DNA of 64,000 nt from an uncultured Duncaniella sp. GTDB lineage: Bacteria; Bacteroidota; Bacteroidia; Bacteroidales; Muribaculaceae. Made by a program: the position numbers and the translations under genes. Shown here in pieces: positions 16,603 through 25,580 of the stretch. The DNA lies in contig NZ_CAJTMT010000016.1 in assembly GCF_910577345.1 (NCBI RefSeq), forward strand, positions 3,143 through 67,142. The letters are read 5' to 3'. The notes beneath the pieces were generated by a model that saw only the letters and a program-made list of their open reading frames with translations, was not told where the DNA came from and ran no database searches. Position 1 is the first letter of the stretch. The number at the start of each line of letters is the position of its first letter.

Positions 16603-17025
16603 TTAGAAGGGGAGGTCATCGGTAGCCGACGGTGTAAGGTCGGGCATCGGAGGAGCGGGAGCGGCTGCAGGAGCGGCATAGCCCTGAGGCATGTTCTGCG
16701 CAGGTCCGTAGGCTGCAGGTGCGCCGTATGCTGCGGGCTGGGGCGCTGCCATACCGGCATTGGGATCTTCAGCTTTCCATGCGCGGACTTCCACATACCA
16801 ACGACCGTTGTACTCACGGCTGTCAATGTCGAAGCTGATTTTCACGACCTGACCTACCTGAAGAGGATACTGGTCAACGCGGTCACCGAAGAAGTTGAAG
16901 AAGACCTTGCGGGGATATGTTTCCTGAGTCTCAAGTACATATTCACGCTTTTTCCAAGCGTTTCCCTTCTGGGAAGTGCCCCCCACTTCCGGGAGTGCTA
17001 CAATGATTTTTCCTGTTATTTCCAT
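16603..17025 (-). CDS. DUF3127 protein with SSB-like C-terminal tail
   Basis: A 140-residue protein. Residues 1-85 are a DUF3127 domain, probably an OB-type beta barrel (MEITGKIIVALPEVGGTSQ, KKREYVLETQETYPRKVFFNFFGD). A Pro/Ala/Gly/Gln-rich flexible linker (about 90-130) ends in the acidic tip DDLPF. This layout copies single-stranded DNA-binding protein, whose DDDIPF tip recruits repair proteins. Function is not established; an ssDNA or RNA role is an inference from layout. Transcribed alone. Confidence 0.8.
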   Translation of the reverse strand: MEITGKIIVALPEVGGTSQKGNAWKKREYVLETQETYPRKVFFNFFGDRVDQYPLQVGQVVKISFDIDSREYNGRWYVEVRAWKAEDPNAGMAAPQPAAYGAPAAYGPAQNMPQGYAAPAAAPAPPMPDLTPSATDDLPF

Positions 17026-17233
17026 GTGTGGATATTGTGTTTTTGATTATTCTGAATTTCGCCTCTCCTGACAAATCCGGACAGCATTTCCGGTCAGAAC
17101 CCGATTTTTCAATCGTTTCTGAAAATCAGAGGCTGACTACAAAAGTAATCAAAAATCCCCGACTCTCCAACAAAAATCCCCTGCCAGTTTTCAACATTCT
17201 TATTAACAATAGAAAGATTTCGACAAACCACTC

Positions 17234-17264
17234 TTGATAAATCCACCATATATTCGTATATTTG
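17234..17264 (+). promoter_or_regulatory. Promoter of the S24 repressor gene
   Basis: TTG (17234-17236), a 20-bp spacer and TATATTTG (17257-17264), 41 bp before the chosen start. The sequence around it (CCATATATTCGTATATTTG) contains short AT palindromes that could serve for autoregulation. Confidence 0.55.
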
Positions 17265-17305
17265 TTGGTGTTAAACCAATCCGGTTGACTTTTAATCAAA
17301 GCATC

Positions 17306-17998
17306 ATGAACACTATCTCTCCTCATACCGAGGCCATTATTGGCCGTGTGCGCTATCTGATGGAGCTGCGGAGGCTTTCGCAACGTCAGCTTGCCATCTT
17401 GCTCCGCATCGATACATCCAATCTTTCCAAAGTTCTCAACGGCAAACTCCCATTCTCAGAGGGACTTGTCAACCGCATCGTAGCCGACCTCGGAGTCTCG
17501 AAAACGTGGTTGCGCGACGGCGAGGGATTGCCCTTCGACAAGACGTTGATAGCTAAGGAAATTCATTCAGACGCGGCAATGCCACGGCTTCAAGGCCAGC
17601 AGGGTATACCTGTCTATGATCTTGATGTGACGGCCGGATGCCGCAGTCTCGATGACCTTTTCGGCGAGATACGTCCGGTCGGGGCAATCGACATTCCCGG
17701 CATACCCCAGAATTCCAATATTGTGAAAGTCAGGGGAGACAGCATGTCGCCACGCATCATCAACGGTGGTTATGTGGCCATACGTCCCATCCGGGACATG
17801 CGAAATATTTTCTGGGGTCAAATCTATGTGGTGGAATTGCCGGAGTTCCGCATGGTTAAATATCTGCGCCGTCATGCCGATCCCGGAATGGTAATCCTCC
17901 ACAGCGACAATCCGGACTACGATGACATGGACGTGCTGCGCTCTGACATCCGTTCGCTCCACGTCGTGGAGGCGATTCTGAACTATGAAATCATTTGA
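17306..17998 (+). CDS. XRE-type helix-turn-helix repressor with S24/LexA peptidase domain
   Basis: A 230-residue protein: an N-terminal HTH (RRLSQRQLAILLRIDTSNLSKVLNG, about 22-46) joined to a LexA-like S24 domain. The catalytic pair is Ser146 (KVRGDSMSP) and Lys185 (FRMVKYLRR), and a candidate self-cleavage Ala110-Gly111 (VTAGC) precedes them. Relatives are cleaved on DNA damage when RecA is activated and then derepress targets. No phage genes or umuDC lie nearby, so the regulon is elsewhere. The start at 17306 is chosen because an upstream in-frame ATG overlaps the promoter. Its last 8 bp overlap the convergent next gene. Confidence 0.85.
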   Translation: MNTISPHTEAIIGRVRYLMELRRLSQRQLAILLRIDTSNLSKVLNGKLPFSEGLVNRIVADLGVSKTWLRDGEGLPFDKTLIAKEIHSDAAMPRLQGQQGIPVYDLDVTAGCRSLDDLFGEIRPVGAIDIPGIPQNSNIVKVRGDSMSPRIINGGYVAIRPIRDMRNIFWGQIYVVELPEFRMVKYLRRHADPGMVILHSDNPDYDDMDVLRSDIRSLHVVEAILNYEII

Positions 17999-18548
17999 TG
18001 GCCGTCGCCACGCAGATTGTTTCACCCGTATCGCTTGAGTGATAGGATAGGGCATATCTGTTTTCCCGTGCATCGGCCCGGCTGAAATCAGCGCTCACTT
18101 CTATCTCCGTCAGTCCGAGTCCGGGTGTGCGGGCGGCTTTGTAGACAGCCTCTTTTGCCGTCCAGCATTTCACAAGGAAATCCATCCCCGCATCCGCATC
18201 TTTTATCCGGTCTTTTCTTTGACTCTCATCCGCAGTCAGAAATTTTGATTCCACCCTTTCGAGCTGAGGACGTGCAGATTCAATGTCTGCCCCGATTCTA
18301 CAGCCGGTTTTCCCGACTGCAAGCAGAAATGTGGATGAGGAATGTGAAATGGAGATGGGGATGTCTTCACGTCCGACAATGAAGGGTGCTCCATCGGCAT
18401 GATGGCCTTTCATGGCCTTCTTTCCGAACACGGTTGAGAGCAGCCGCCGGCTCGCCGTCTGTTCGCGCTCGCTCCGTGAATCATTCCCTGTAGCCGTGAT
18501 GGGTGTGAGATAGACCATATAGCTCACTCTCTCGATTATTTCTGTCAT
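17991..18548 (-). CDS. 4'-phosphopantetheinyl transferase
   Basis: A 185-residue Sfp-superfamily enzyme that moves the phosphopantetheine arm from CoA to a Ser on acyl or peptidyl carrier proteins. The motifs are ISISHSSS (CoA contact), RIGADIESARPQ (Mg-binding D-x-E) and WTAKEAVYKA (the WxxKEA motif). It is the last gene of gldE-gldD-PPTase and overlaps gldD by 4 bp. Confidence 0.88.
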   Translation of the reverse strand: MTEIIERVSYMVYLTPITATGNDSRSEREQTASRRLLSTVFGKKAMKGHHADGAPFIVGREDIPISISHSSSTFLLAVGKTGCRIGADIESARPQLERVESKFLTADESQRKDRIKDADAGMDFLVKCWTAKEAVYKAARTPGLGLTEIEVSADFSRADARENRYALSYHSSDTGETICVATAIK

Positions 18549-19150
18549 TTGACGGTGGTGATGTGTTTGAGCGCGTGAAGCATATCGCGCCGCACTGTTC
18601 TGACTATGGGTGCCACGGAATCAGTGGGTGTTTCGGGTGGAAAATTGAAATACAGTGCTCCTGAAAGCAGATGGCGTCCGTCGTGGGCAAGAAGTTGGAC
18701 GGGTGTGGTGAGCGAACTGCGGGTCACTGCAAGCAATCCTTCCCAATCACCATCCGAAGTCAGTTCAATCAGTTCGGTGACAGCTCCGCCGGTGTTGAGT
18801 TCCATGCGTTCGCGTCTGTTTTCAATCGCTTCGGTCAGTTCCTGACGGTCAGTCACCGGAAGCAGTGTCAGATAAAGTCGGGCGTTGGCAAAAGTAGGGT
18901 ATGTGACATCAATCCATATTCCTCCATCCTTATTCTGGCTGTCGACATTGGCTGAGGTATTGAATGGAATTGCAGTATCGTTGAAGGTCCTGACACTGTA
19001 TTCCTCCGCAGGAATTTCAATCCTCGGCCATGCCTCAGGTTTGGGGACAGCTTGATTTCCGTCAGCCGGTCCGGAGCAGCTATATGACATGAGCGCAACC
19101 GCGAGGATGGACAATGCCTTGAAAAATGGAAGGGAGGACGCGATGTTCAT
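18545..19150 (-). CDS. gldD: Gliding motility lipoprotein GldD homologue
   Basis: A 201-residue lipoprotein (lipobox SYSC near residue 24). The family features are KPEAWPRIEIPAEEYS, DGGIWIDVTYPTFANARLYLTLLPV and the C-terminal ALYFNFPPETPTDSVAPIVRTVRRDM. GldD is needed for gliding and type IX secretion-related functions in Flavobacterium; non-gliding Bacteroidales also keep it. The start is at 19150 because the longer frame adds 42 residues overlapping gldE without a signal peptide. Confidence 0.85.
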   Translation of the reverse strand: MNIASSLPFFKALSILAVALMSYSCSGPADGNQAVPKPEAWPRIEIPAEEYSVRTFNDTAIPFNTSANVDSQNKDGGIWIDVTYPTFANARLYLTLLPVTDRQELTEAIENRRERMELNTGGAVTELIELTSDGDWEGLLAVTRSSLTTPVQLLAHDGRHLLSGALYFNFPPETPTDSVAPIVRTVRRDMLHALKHITTVK

Positions 19151-19167
19151 GGTTGAAGAATCCTCGA

Positions 19168-20547
19168 TTAGTTTGCGTGGGCCGGTGCCATCTGGTCGGC
19201 CTGTACCTCCGGCATAACCTTGACGCGCACGTTGACGATGCGGTGCTGATGGATGGAAAGGACAAGGAAACGGCAACGTCCGTAGACAATCGACTCCTTC
19301 TCCTTCGGGAAGTCACCTTTTATGGCAAGCAGCATACCGGCGAGAGTCTCGCAGTCTTCCGTCACAGCAGAGTAGTCCTCTTCGTCGAGATCTGTTACGC
19401 GGAAAAAGTCATTGAGAAGGGTTTTACCCTCGAAAATATAGGTGTCGTCAGGCAGACGGCGGTAGGTTTTCTCCTCCACGTCATATTCGTCGTCAATGTC
19501 ACCGACAATTTCCTCAAGCACATCTTCAAGTGTGACAATACCTTGCGTGCCTCCGAACTCGTCGACCACAATTGCAAGATGCACGCGGCGCGAACGGAAG
19601 TCTTCAAGAAGGTCGTCGATCATTCTGGATTCAGGGACGTAGTAGGGTTCGCGCATCAGTTTCTGCCATTCGAAACCCTCTTTGGTCTGTCCGATATAGG
19701 GGAGAAGGTCGCGGGAATACAGCACACCTTTGATATTGTCCATCGAATTCTCATAGACCGGGAGACGGGCGAAGCCGCTCTCAATCACGACTTTCATCAC
19801 CTCTGCGAAATCGTCCTCGACATCAATGCCGGTGACATCCACGCGCGGTGTCATCACTTCCGATGCTGTCGTGTCGCCGAATTTAAGGATGCCTTCGAGC
19901 ATATCCTTGTTGTCATCGTCGCTCACCTGCGCTATTTCAAGTGCTTGCGAGAGGTCATCGGCAGTCACGGCGGTGTTTTCTTTTGTCACCACTTTCTTCA
20001 CGATGCTGCCGCTTTTTACCAATACTGACGATAGCGGATAGAAAATCTTCACCCCGGCCTCAAGCATCGGCGCAGCCATCTTCGCCCAAGCCAGATTGTT
20101 GGAATTGGCGTAGAGTTTCGGCAGGATTTCACCGAAAAGCAGGATGAGGAAGGTAAGCAGGACGGTCTGGAGAATGAAACTCCACACTGCGCTCAATCCA
20201 GAGAAGACCGGGCCGAGAGCGAAGTTACAGAGCACGACTATGGTGACGTTGACGAGATTGTTGATGATGAGGATTGTGGCAAGCAGGCGTTCGGGGACGC
20301 GCAACAGCCGCAACACTTTCTCACCCGAGGATGATTCCTCAAGTTCGTCGCACTGCACGGGTGTAAGCGAGAAAAAAGAAATTTCACTACCCGACACGAA
20401 GCCTGAGATCACAAGTGCAAGCACAGCCAATGCAAGGGCCACAATCTGGGCCGTCGACATGGCGGGGATGCTCAGGAGGGGATTGTTGATGATGTCAAGA
20501 AGGAGGTTAGCCACCTGTTCAGTGGCTGGGAAAGGGTCAGAGTCCAA
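19168..20547 (-). CDS. gldE: GldE, CNNM/CorC-type membrane protein
   Basis: A 459-residue protein: a short N-terminal region, a DUF21/CNNM membrane domain with about four helices (LALAVLALVISGFVSGSEISFFSL ...), a CBS pair (VMTPRVDVTGIDVEDDF ... VHLAIVVDEFGGTQGIVTLEDVLEEIVGDI) and a C-terminal CorC/HlyC domain. It is linked to Mg or other cation transport in the wider family and to GldD in this order. It heads the operon with gldD 17 bp downstream. Confidence 0.9.
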   Translation of the reverse strand: MDSDPFPATEQVANLLLDIINNPLLSIPAMSTAQIVALALAVLALVISGFVSGSEISFFSLTPVQCDELEESSSGEKVLRLLRVPERLLATILIINNLVNVTIVVLCNFALGPVFSGLSAVWSFILQTVLLTFLILLFGEILPKLYANSNNLAWAKMAAPMLEAGVKIFYPLSSVLVKSGSIVKKVVTKENTAVTADDLSQALEIAQVSDDDNKDMLEGILKFGDTTASEVMTPRVDVTGIDVEDDFAEVMKVVIESGFARLPVYENSMDNIKGVLYSRDLLPYIGQTKEGFEWQKLMREPYYVPESRMIDDLLEDFRSRRVHLAIVVDEFGGTQGIVTLEDVLEEIVGDIDDEYDVEEKTYRRLPDDTYIFEGKTLLNDFFRVTDLDEEDYSAVTEDCETLAGMLLAIKGDFPKEKESIVYGRCRFLVLSIHQHRIVNVRVKVMPEVQADQMAPAHAN

Positions 20548-20702
20548 GACTATAAATATAAGTTATACAATGTCGTGGGCACATAGCCACGGTTTTATCA
20601 CTGCAAAGATAGTAAAAATTCACTGATTCAGCGTAGGAAATCCTAAACTTATTGTTGATTGTCGTTTCCTAACCTGTCAGACGGCAGCCTTCTGCATCGG
20701 AA

Positions 20703-21620
20703 TCATGCATTTTCGGTCATTGCCGAAGTGGAGGTGCGCTTTATCCCGACACCTCCCCGTTCGGCGATGAACACACCTCCGATGATGGCGATGGCTCCTG
20801 TGAATGTGTAAACAGTGAAGGGTTCTTTGAGTATGATTGAAGAGGCTATGATGGTCACAAGCGGAACAACATAGAGATAATTGGCTGCTTTGTCTGCCCC
20901 GAGCGACCTGACGGCGACGTTCCACATCAGATAACACAGCATCGATGCGAGGACGCCGAGAAAGAGCAGATTCATCCACACGACATTATGGGCGAGCAGG
21001 GCATAGTCCGAGCTATCGGTTTCCGCAATGAAAAATGGAAGTACAGAAACGATTCCGTAGAAAAACACCTTTCGGGTGATGAAAAAGGTGTCGTATTTCT
21101 TGGCCATACGGCGTACAATCAGGCAATAGCTCGACCATAGAAGCGCGGCAACTATGGTGAGGAAATCGCCGAGCGGACTGATTTCAAACTCCATGCCCTC
21201 GTTGATGATTACCAGGCCTACGCCTGTCAGTGCAATCATTGACCCTCCGAGCAAACTTTTGCGCAGCGGAGTCTTGTAGATTGCTCTTTCGAGGAGGACT
21301 GTGAAGATCGGGGCTGTGCAGATGAGGAGCGAGACATTCGAGGCAAATGTTATGCCGAGAGCGGTGTTTTCTGTGAGGAAATATATCGAGCCTCCCGCAA
21401 GGCCTCCGAGGGCGAGGGTAAGCTCGTCACGGAGGTTGGCAGCCAAGAATCTGCGCATCATGGGAAGAATGCACAGATAAGCTAATATGAAGCGGTAGAT
21501 AAAGATTGCAAGAGGTGTCAGACCCTCGGCTATGAGCAATTTGGTTGAGATGAAGGTCACACCCCAGATGATTGCCGACAGGGCTGCAAGAAAATGCGGG
21601 AGGATAGTGCTGCGATTCAT
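20703..21620 (-). CDS. EamA/DMT-family transporter
   Basis: A 305-residue inner-membrane protein with about ten helices in two EamA repeats (ALSAIIWGVTFISTKLL and LTIVAALLWSSYCLIVRRMAKKY). Family members export amino acids or other metabolites. It is divergent from an Lrp/AsnC regulator, a classical pairing in which the regulator controls the exporter. A minus-strand TAATTTTG (21644-21651) is its likely -7 box. Confidence 0.88.
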   Translation of the reverse strand: MNRSTILPHFLAALSAIIWGVTFISTKLLIAEGLTPLAIFIYRFILAYLCILPMMRRFLAANLRDELTLALGGLAGGSIYFLTENTALGITFASNVSLLICTAPIFTVLLERAIYKTPLRKSLLGGSMIALTGVGLVIINEGMEFEISPLGDFLTIVAALLWSSYCLIVRRMAKKYDTFFITRKVFFYGIVSVLPFFIAETDSSDYALLAHNVVWMNLLFLGVLASMLCYLMWNVAVRSLGADKAANYLYVVPLVTIIASSIILKEPFTVYTFTGAIAIIGGVFIAERGGVGIKRTSTSAMTENA

Positions 21621-21683
21621 TATTGATGTTGACTTTTGTCGGTGCAAAATTACTTATTCTTTACCATAGTGCTGCAATATTGC

Positions 21684-21712
21684 TTGAAAGTAAGAAAATA
21701 TTCCTATATTTG
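21684..21712 (+). promoter_or_regulatory. Promoter of the Lrp/AsnC-type gene
   Basis: TTG (21684-21686), an 18-bp spacer and TATATTTG (21705-21712). It overlaps the upstream region of the divergent EamA promoter, so one bound regulator could control both. Confidence 0.55.
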
Positions 21713-21772
21713 CCCGCAAAATGCGCTCCTATTCCTCCCGACGGATTGATGCGGGTGCTTATAAAGGACATA

Positions 21773-22246
21773 ATGACTATGATACAGCTCGACGAAACTG
21801 ACGTGAAATTGCTGAAAGCATTGCAGCGCGATGCTAAAATGGCCACCAAGACTCTCTGTGATGAGGTCAATCTCTCGAAAACTCCGGTCTATGACCGAAT
21901 CCGGCGTCTGGAGAAGGAAGGTGTCATCAAGGGTTATACTGCCGTTGTGGATCAGAAGAAGGTGGGTTTGCCTCTTGTGGTATTCTGCAACGTCTCGGTT
22001 GCGGTCCATGACGATGAGCACATCATGCGCTTCTGCTCGGAAATCGCTGAGATTGATGAGGTCATGGAGTGTTACTGCACCGGCGGTCACTATGATTTCC
22101 TTCTGAAAGTGGTTCTGAAGGATCTGGAGTCCTACAATAAGTTTGTTTTTGAAAAACTGACCAAGGTGCAGGGCATCATCAAGATGCAAAGTTCATTCGT
22201 GCTCAATGAGATAAAATCAACCAATGTACTTGAGATAAAGCTGTAG
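21773..22246 (+). CDS. Lrp/AsnC-family transcriptional regulator
   Basis: A 157-residue regulator: an N-terminal HTH (LDETDVKLLKALQRDAKMATKTLCDEVNLSKTPVYDRIRRLE) and a C-terminal RAM ligand-binding domain (VMECYCTGGHYDFLLKVVLKDLESYNKFV). It senses an amino acid or related ligand and forms octamers in relatives. The start is set at 21773, after the promoter; longer in-frame extensions cross the -7 box. It is divergent from the EamA exporter. Confidence 0.9.
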   Translation: MTMIQLDETDVKLLKALQRDAKMATKTLCDEVNLSKTPVYDRIRRLEKEGVIKGYTAVVDQKKVGLPLVVFCNVSVAVHDDEHIMRFCSEIAEIDEVMECYCTGGHYDFLLKVVLKDLESYNKFVFEKLTKVQGIIKMQSSFVLNEIKSTNVLEIKL

Positions 22247-22411
22247 GATGGCCCATGCGGATGTGTGAAACATGCGGAAATCCTGTGAATCCGGGGTTTT
22301 GGCCAGGAAATAAAAAATTTTTTCAGCCCTCTAAAATATTTTGCGCTCTCGTGTGTCATCCTTAGTGAAGGCCCTTCATCACAGTTTATTTAATTCAACA
22401 TTGACACGATT

Positions 22412-22813
22412 ATGAAAAAAAGATTTTTTGGTTTTCTCGTTTTATGGCTGGCTGTACCTGCCGCCGCAGGTGCCGGAATCATGCTGCTTTGGAATTTATT
22501 GTTCCCTGCAATATTCGGATTGACGGTGATAAGCTATTGGCAGGGATTGGGCCTTTTTCTGCTTTGTCAGCTTCTGTGTGGCGGTTTTATTTTCGGTTTG
22601 ATAGGAATGGCGATGATGTTTGGTCATCATCATGCATCTGACGGCCATCGGGCCATCCATGATCACTGGCATAACATGAGCCGGGAGGAACGTCGTGAGT
22701 TCATCAACCGCCGCATGGGATTCCGTGGACCGTCTTTCGGTGGCGGGGTTGACGGGACTGCGGAATCCGGTATGGACGCAAAGCGCTGCGGGGCTGATGG
22801 CGAGGCGCGCTAA
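22412..22813 (+). CDS. Small two-helix membrane protein upstream of an ECF sigma factor
   Basis: A 133-residue protein with two hydrophobic helices (FLVLWLAVPAAAGAGIMLLW and YWQGLGLFLLCQLLCGGFIFGLIGMAM), a His-rich linker (HHHASDGHRAIHDHWH) and a basic NMSREERREFINRRMGFRG tail. The phrase LLFPAIFGLTVISYWQGLGL is common in Bacteroidota proteins encoded just before a sigma factor. It is likely an anti-sigma or sensor; the His cluster may bind metal. It overlaps the sigma gene by 17 bp. Confidence 0.7.
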   Translation: MKKRFFGFLVLWLAVPAAAGAGIMLLWNLLFPAIFGLTVISYWQGLGLFLLCQLLCGGFIFGLIGMAMMFGHHHASDGHRAIHDHWHNMSREERREFINRRMGFRGPSFGGGVDGTAESGMDAKRCGADGEAR

Positions 22814-23339
22814 AGCATCTGAAGCGGAGGAGATCCTGCGCGATTCAGGTCCGGGTGTGAAACGGTTTATCCGTAGCCTGACGAAGATACGCGAGGATGC
22901 CGAGGATATTTGGCAGGAGGTGTGCTACAGTTTCCTGCGACATACGGATGATATTGAGAATGTCACCGCATGGCTCATGCGTGTGGCCCGCAATGCCGTC
23001 ATCAACAATTCAGTACGCCGCCATGAATATCCCGATGCTGACGACGATCTTTCCGTAAGTCGTGAACTGGAGGAAATCATGTTTGCTCCTGACACTGCTC
23101 CGCCAGACATTATAATGCTCAGGTCGCTTGTCTGGGATGAGCTTGACGATGCTCTTGCCGAACTTCCCCCCGAACAGAGCGAGGCTTTCCGTCTGACCGT
23201 AATCGAGGGTATGTCGGTCAAGGAGATTGCGGAACTGACCGCAGTCCCGGCTGCAACAGTCACCTCGCGGAAATATTATGCTGTCAGACATCTCCGTGAA
23301 CGTCTGGCCGACCTCTATATGGAGTTGCTTGGAGAATAG
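22797..23339 (+). CDS. ECF-type RNA polymerase sigma factor
   Basis: A 180-residue sigma factor: region 2 EDAEDIWQEVCYSFLRHTDDIENVTAWLMRVARNAVINN and region 4 LAELPPEQSEAFRLTVIEGMSVKEIAELTAVPAATVTSRKYYAVRHLRERL. The ATG at 22797 gives the family N-terminus; an upstream ATG would double-code over the preceding gene. It overlaps the two-helix membrane protein gene and is followed 68 bp later by a TonB-type receptor, possibly its target. Confidence 0.85.
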   Translation: MARRAKASEAEEILRDSGPGVKRFIRSLTKIREDAEDIWQEVCYSFLRHTDDIENVTAWLMRVARNAVINNSVRRHEYPDADDDLSVSRELEEIMFAPDTAPPDIIMLRSLVWDELDDALAELPPEQSEAFRLTVIEGMSVKEIAELTAVPAATVTSRKYYAVRHLRERLADLYMELLGE

Positions 23340-23407
23340 GGATGTTGTCCCCGCTTGCCCGTTGCGAAAACCGGGTGACAGACTCATTAAAATCCACTGA
23401 AAGAACA

Positions 23408-25576
23408 ATGTTTAAGAATATATTTTGGATGGCGCTGATGTGCCTTCCTCTCCCTCTGTGTGCCTCAATTTCCCTGCCTGCCGATTCCATTCCGGAAACG
23501 GAGACCGTTGTCAATACCCTGCCGCCTGATGGCGATGACCTGTGGGACAGCGATTCCATCCTGATGGAGCTTGATGATGTCGTGGTGTCGGCTGCCCGCA
23601 CCATTGTAAAGTCTGACCGAAAACTTCTCTATCCGCAGCGCGGACAGATTGAAGGTTCGACGAGCGGACTTGATCTCATCAACCGTCTTCATCTGCCCGG
23701 TCTGTCAATAAATCCGGTTTTCGGGACGATAAATCTGACCGGCGGTCGCAGTGTCCAATTGCGGCGCAACGGTGTGTTGGTCTCGGAGAAAGAGATTGCG
23801 GCCATTCCTCCGTCGGATATTGTCCGCATCGAGTATATCGATTCTCCCGGTCCGCGTTATGAAGGTGCGGATGTGGTGATTAATGTACTGACACGTCGGA
23901 ATGATTCGGGAGGTAATGTCAGCGGTGAGTTTATGAATGCAATCGGCAACGGCAAATTCGCTTCGATTGACGATGTTGCTTTTTCTCATGGACATGGGCC
24001 ATCGGAATTGGCTGTGAATGCTTCATGGTTCATGATGACGCGCGACAATTGGGTGCGTGACTACAATGAGACCCGTCATTATGCGGATGGCACCGTCGAG
24101 GAGCGCCGTGAGGTCGGTATACCGGTGAAAATCGGCAACTCAGGACTGGTCACGGATGTGAACTATTCCTACACTCCCTCGGAAAGCGACATGTTGAACG
24201 TCCGCTTTAACCTTGGTTGGGATCTCATTCCCTACAATGAGGAAGGTGACCGCCATTCATATCTCTACACTTCCACCTCCCCTCTTCCTGTGGAAATCAA
24301 GGAACATTCGTCGGAGCGCTCGCTCACACCGGCTCTCAGTCTCTATTACCGCCATGCTTTTTCGCGTGGTGAGAGTCTGACTTTCGAGGTCACCGGCACA
24401 AGGGTGAATTCCCGAAGTAAACGCCGGTATTCCGAACGCGGAGAGGGGCGTCCGGAAGAGGATGTGGTTTCCGACAACCGTGGGAGGAGCAATTCTTTAA
24501 TAGCTGAAGGCGTGTGGGAGAAAAATATCTCAGCGTGGACATTTCTTGCAGGAGGTCGTCATCTTCAGCGCCTCACCTCTGACCGCTATGCCGGGACAGT
24601 CGCGGCCGACATCACAGTCCGTCAGGCTGAAATCTCGCTCTACGCTGGGCTTTCCCGCCGTGGAACGGATTGGTCCGCCTCGCTCTCTCTGAAGGGTTCA
24701 CGCATCTATTCGCGTCAGGAAAATGTCAGCCGCAGTGACTATGCCTTTCAACCGGAATTTGTCGGTTCATATTCACCGGTGGCGTCTCTGACCATCCGAT
24801 ATTCCGCAGGATTATCAGCCTCCTCTCCGGCAGTTGCGATGATGAGCGACGTGGAGCAGATTGTTGATGCCGGAATGGTTGTTAGGGGCAATCCCGGATT
24901 GAAAGCATACAGGACTTTTAACCAACGTTTCAACCTCGGATTCAACCATCATCTCTTTGATGTGGACTGGACAGTGGGATTCAGCCGTGAGTATAATCCT
25001 GTGATGGGTGAGATTATCCGTGAAGGAACCCTGTTTGTGAAGACCTACGCCAATCAGCGTTCGTTTGACTGCCTGTCGTCGGAACTTAACTTGCTCATTC
25101 ATCCTTTCGGGGACTATCTCACGCTCTCGCTGTCGCCTCTCTTCAACCGCTATATAAGCCGGGGGAATACCTATACCCATACATGCAATATGTTCCGTTT
25201 TCGTTGGGATTTGGATGTGAAGTTCGGGAACTGGGTGCTTTCCTACAATACTTTCATGGGTCCATCGAACCGTATGTATGGCGAGGAAATCATAGAGGAG
25301 AAAAATATGAATATGATACTTGCAGGTTATGTAGCCCCGACATGGTCACTTCAGCTTGGAGCATTTGATCCGTTTATGAAAACGTATTGGATGGAGACTC
25401 GCAATCTGTCGGAAATCGCTCCCTACACTTCGCGTGCCTATTGCCATAAGAACCCTTATTTTACAATAAAGGCAAGCTTCTCCCTCAACTATGGCAAAAA
25501 GCAAACCTCCGCATCACCCACCCCCCACCTCAATACCGCAGACGACAACCAAGGTCTGATGAAAGGATTCAAGTGA
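23408..25576 (+). CDS. TonB-dependent receptor-like outer-membrane protein
   Basis: A 722-residue protein with a signal peptide (about 1-19). A plug domain follows (LDDVVVSAARTIV, GLDLINRLHLPGLSINPVFGTINLTGGRSVQLRRNG, IVRIEYIDSPGPRYEGADVVINVLTRR), then a long beta barrel. There is no N-terminal carboxypeptidase-like domain. It lacks a clear SusD neighbour, so uptake of a siderophore, vitamin or peptide is as likely as glycan uptake. The last strand (FTIKASFSLNYG) is followed by an unusual polar tail of about 30 residues. Confidence 0.82.
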   Translation: MFKNIFWMALMCLPLPLCASISLPADSIPETETVVNTLPPDGDDLWDSDSILMELDDVVVSAARTIVKSDRKLLYPQRGQIEGSTSGLDLINRLHLPGLSINPVFGTINLTGGRSVQLRRNGVLVSEKEIAAIPPSDIVRIEYIDSPGPRYEGADVVINVLTRRNDSGGNVSGEFMNAIGNGKFASIDDVAFSHGHGPSELAVNASWFMMTRDNWVRDYNETRHYADGTVEERREVGIPVKIGNSGLVTDVNYSYTPSESDMLNVRFNLGWDLIPYNEEGDRHSYLYTSTSPLPVEIKEHSSERSLTPALSLYYRHAFSRGESLTFEVTGTRVNSRSKRRYSERGEGRPEEDVVSDNRGRSNSLIAEGVWEKNISAWTFLAGGRHLQRLTSDRYAGTVAADITVRQAEISLYAGLSRRGTDWSASLSLKGSRIYSRQENVSRSDYAFQPEFVGSYSPVASLTIRYSAGLSASSPAVAMMSDVEQIVDAGMVVRGNPGLKAYRTFNQRFNLGFNHHLFDVDWTVGFSREYNPVMGEIIREGTLFVKTYANQRSFDCLSSELNLLIHPFGDYLTLSLSPLFNRYISRGNTYTHTCNMFRFRWDLDVKFGNWVLSYNTFMGPSNRMYGEEIIEEKNMNMILAGYVAPTWSLQLGAFDPFMKTYWMETRNLSEIAPYTSRAYCHKNPYFTIKASFSLNYGKKQTSASPTPHLNTADDNQGLMKGFK

Positions 25577-25580
25577 AATT

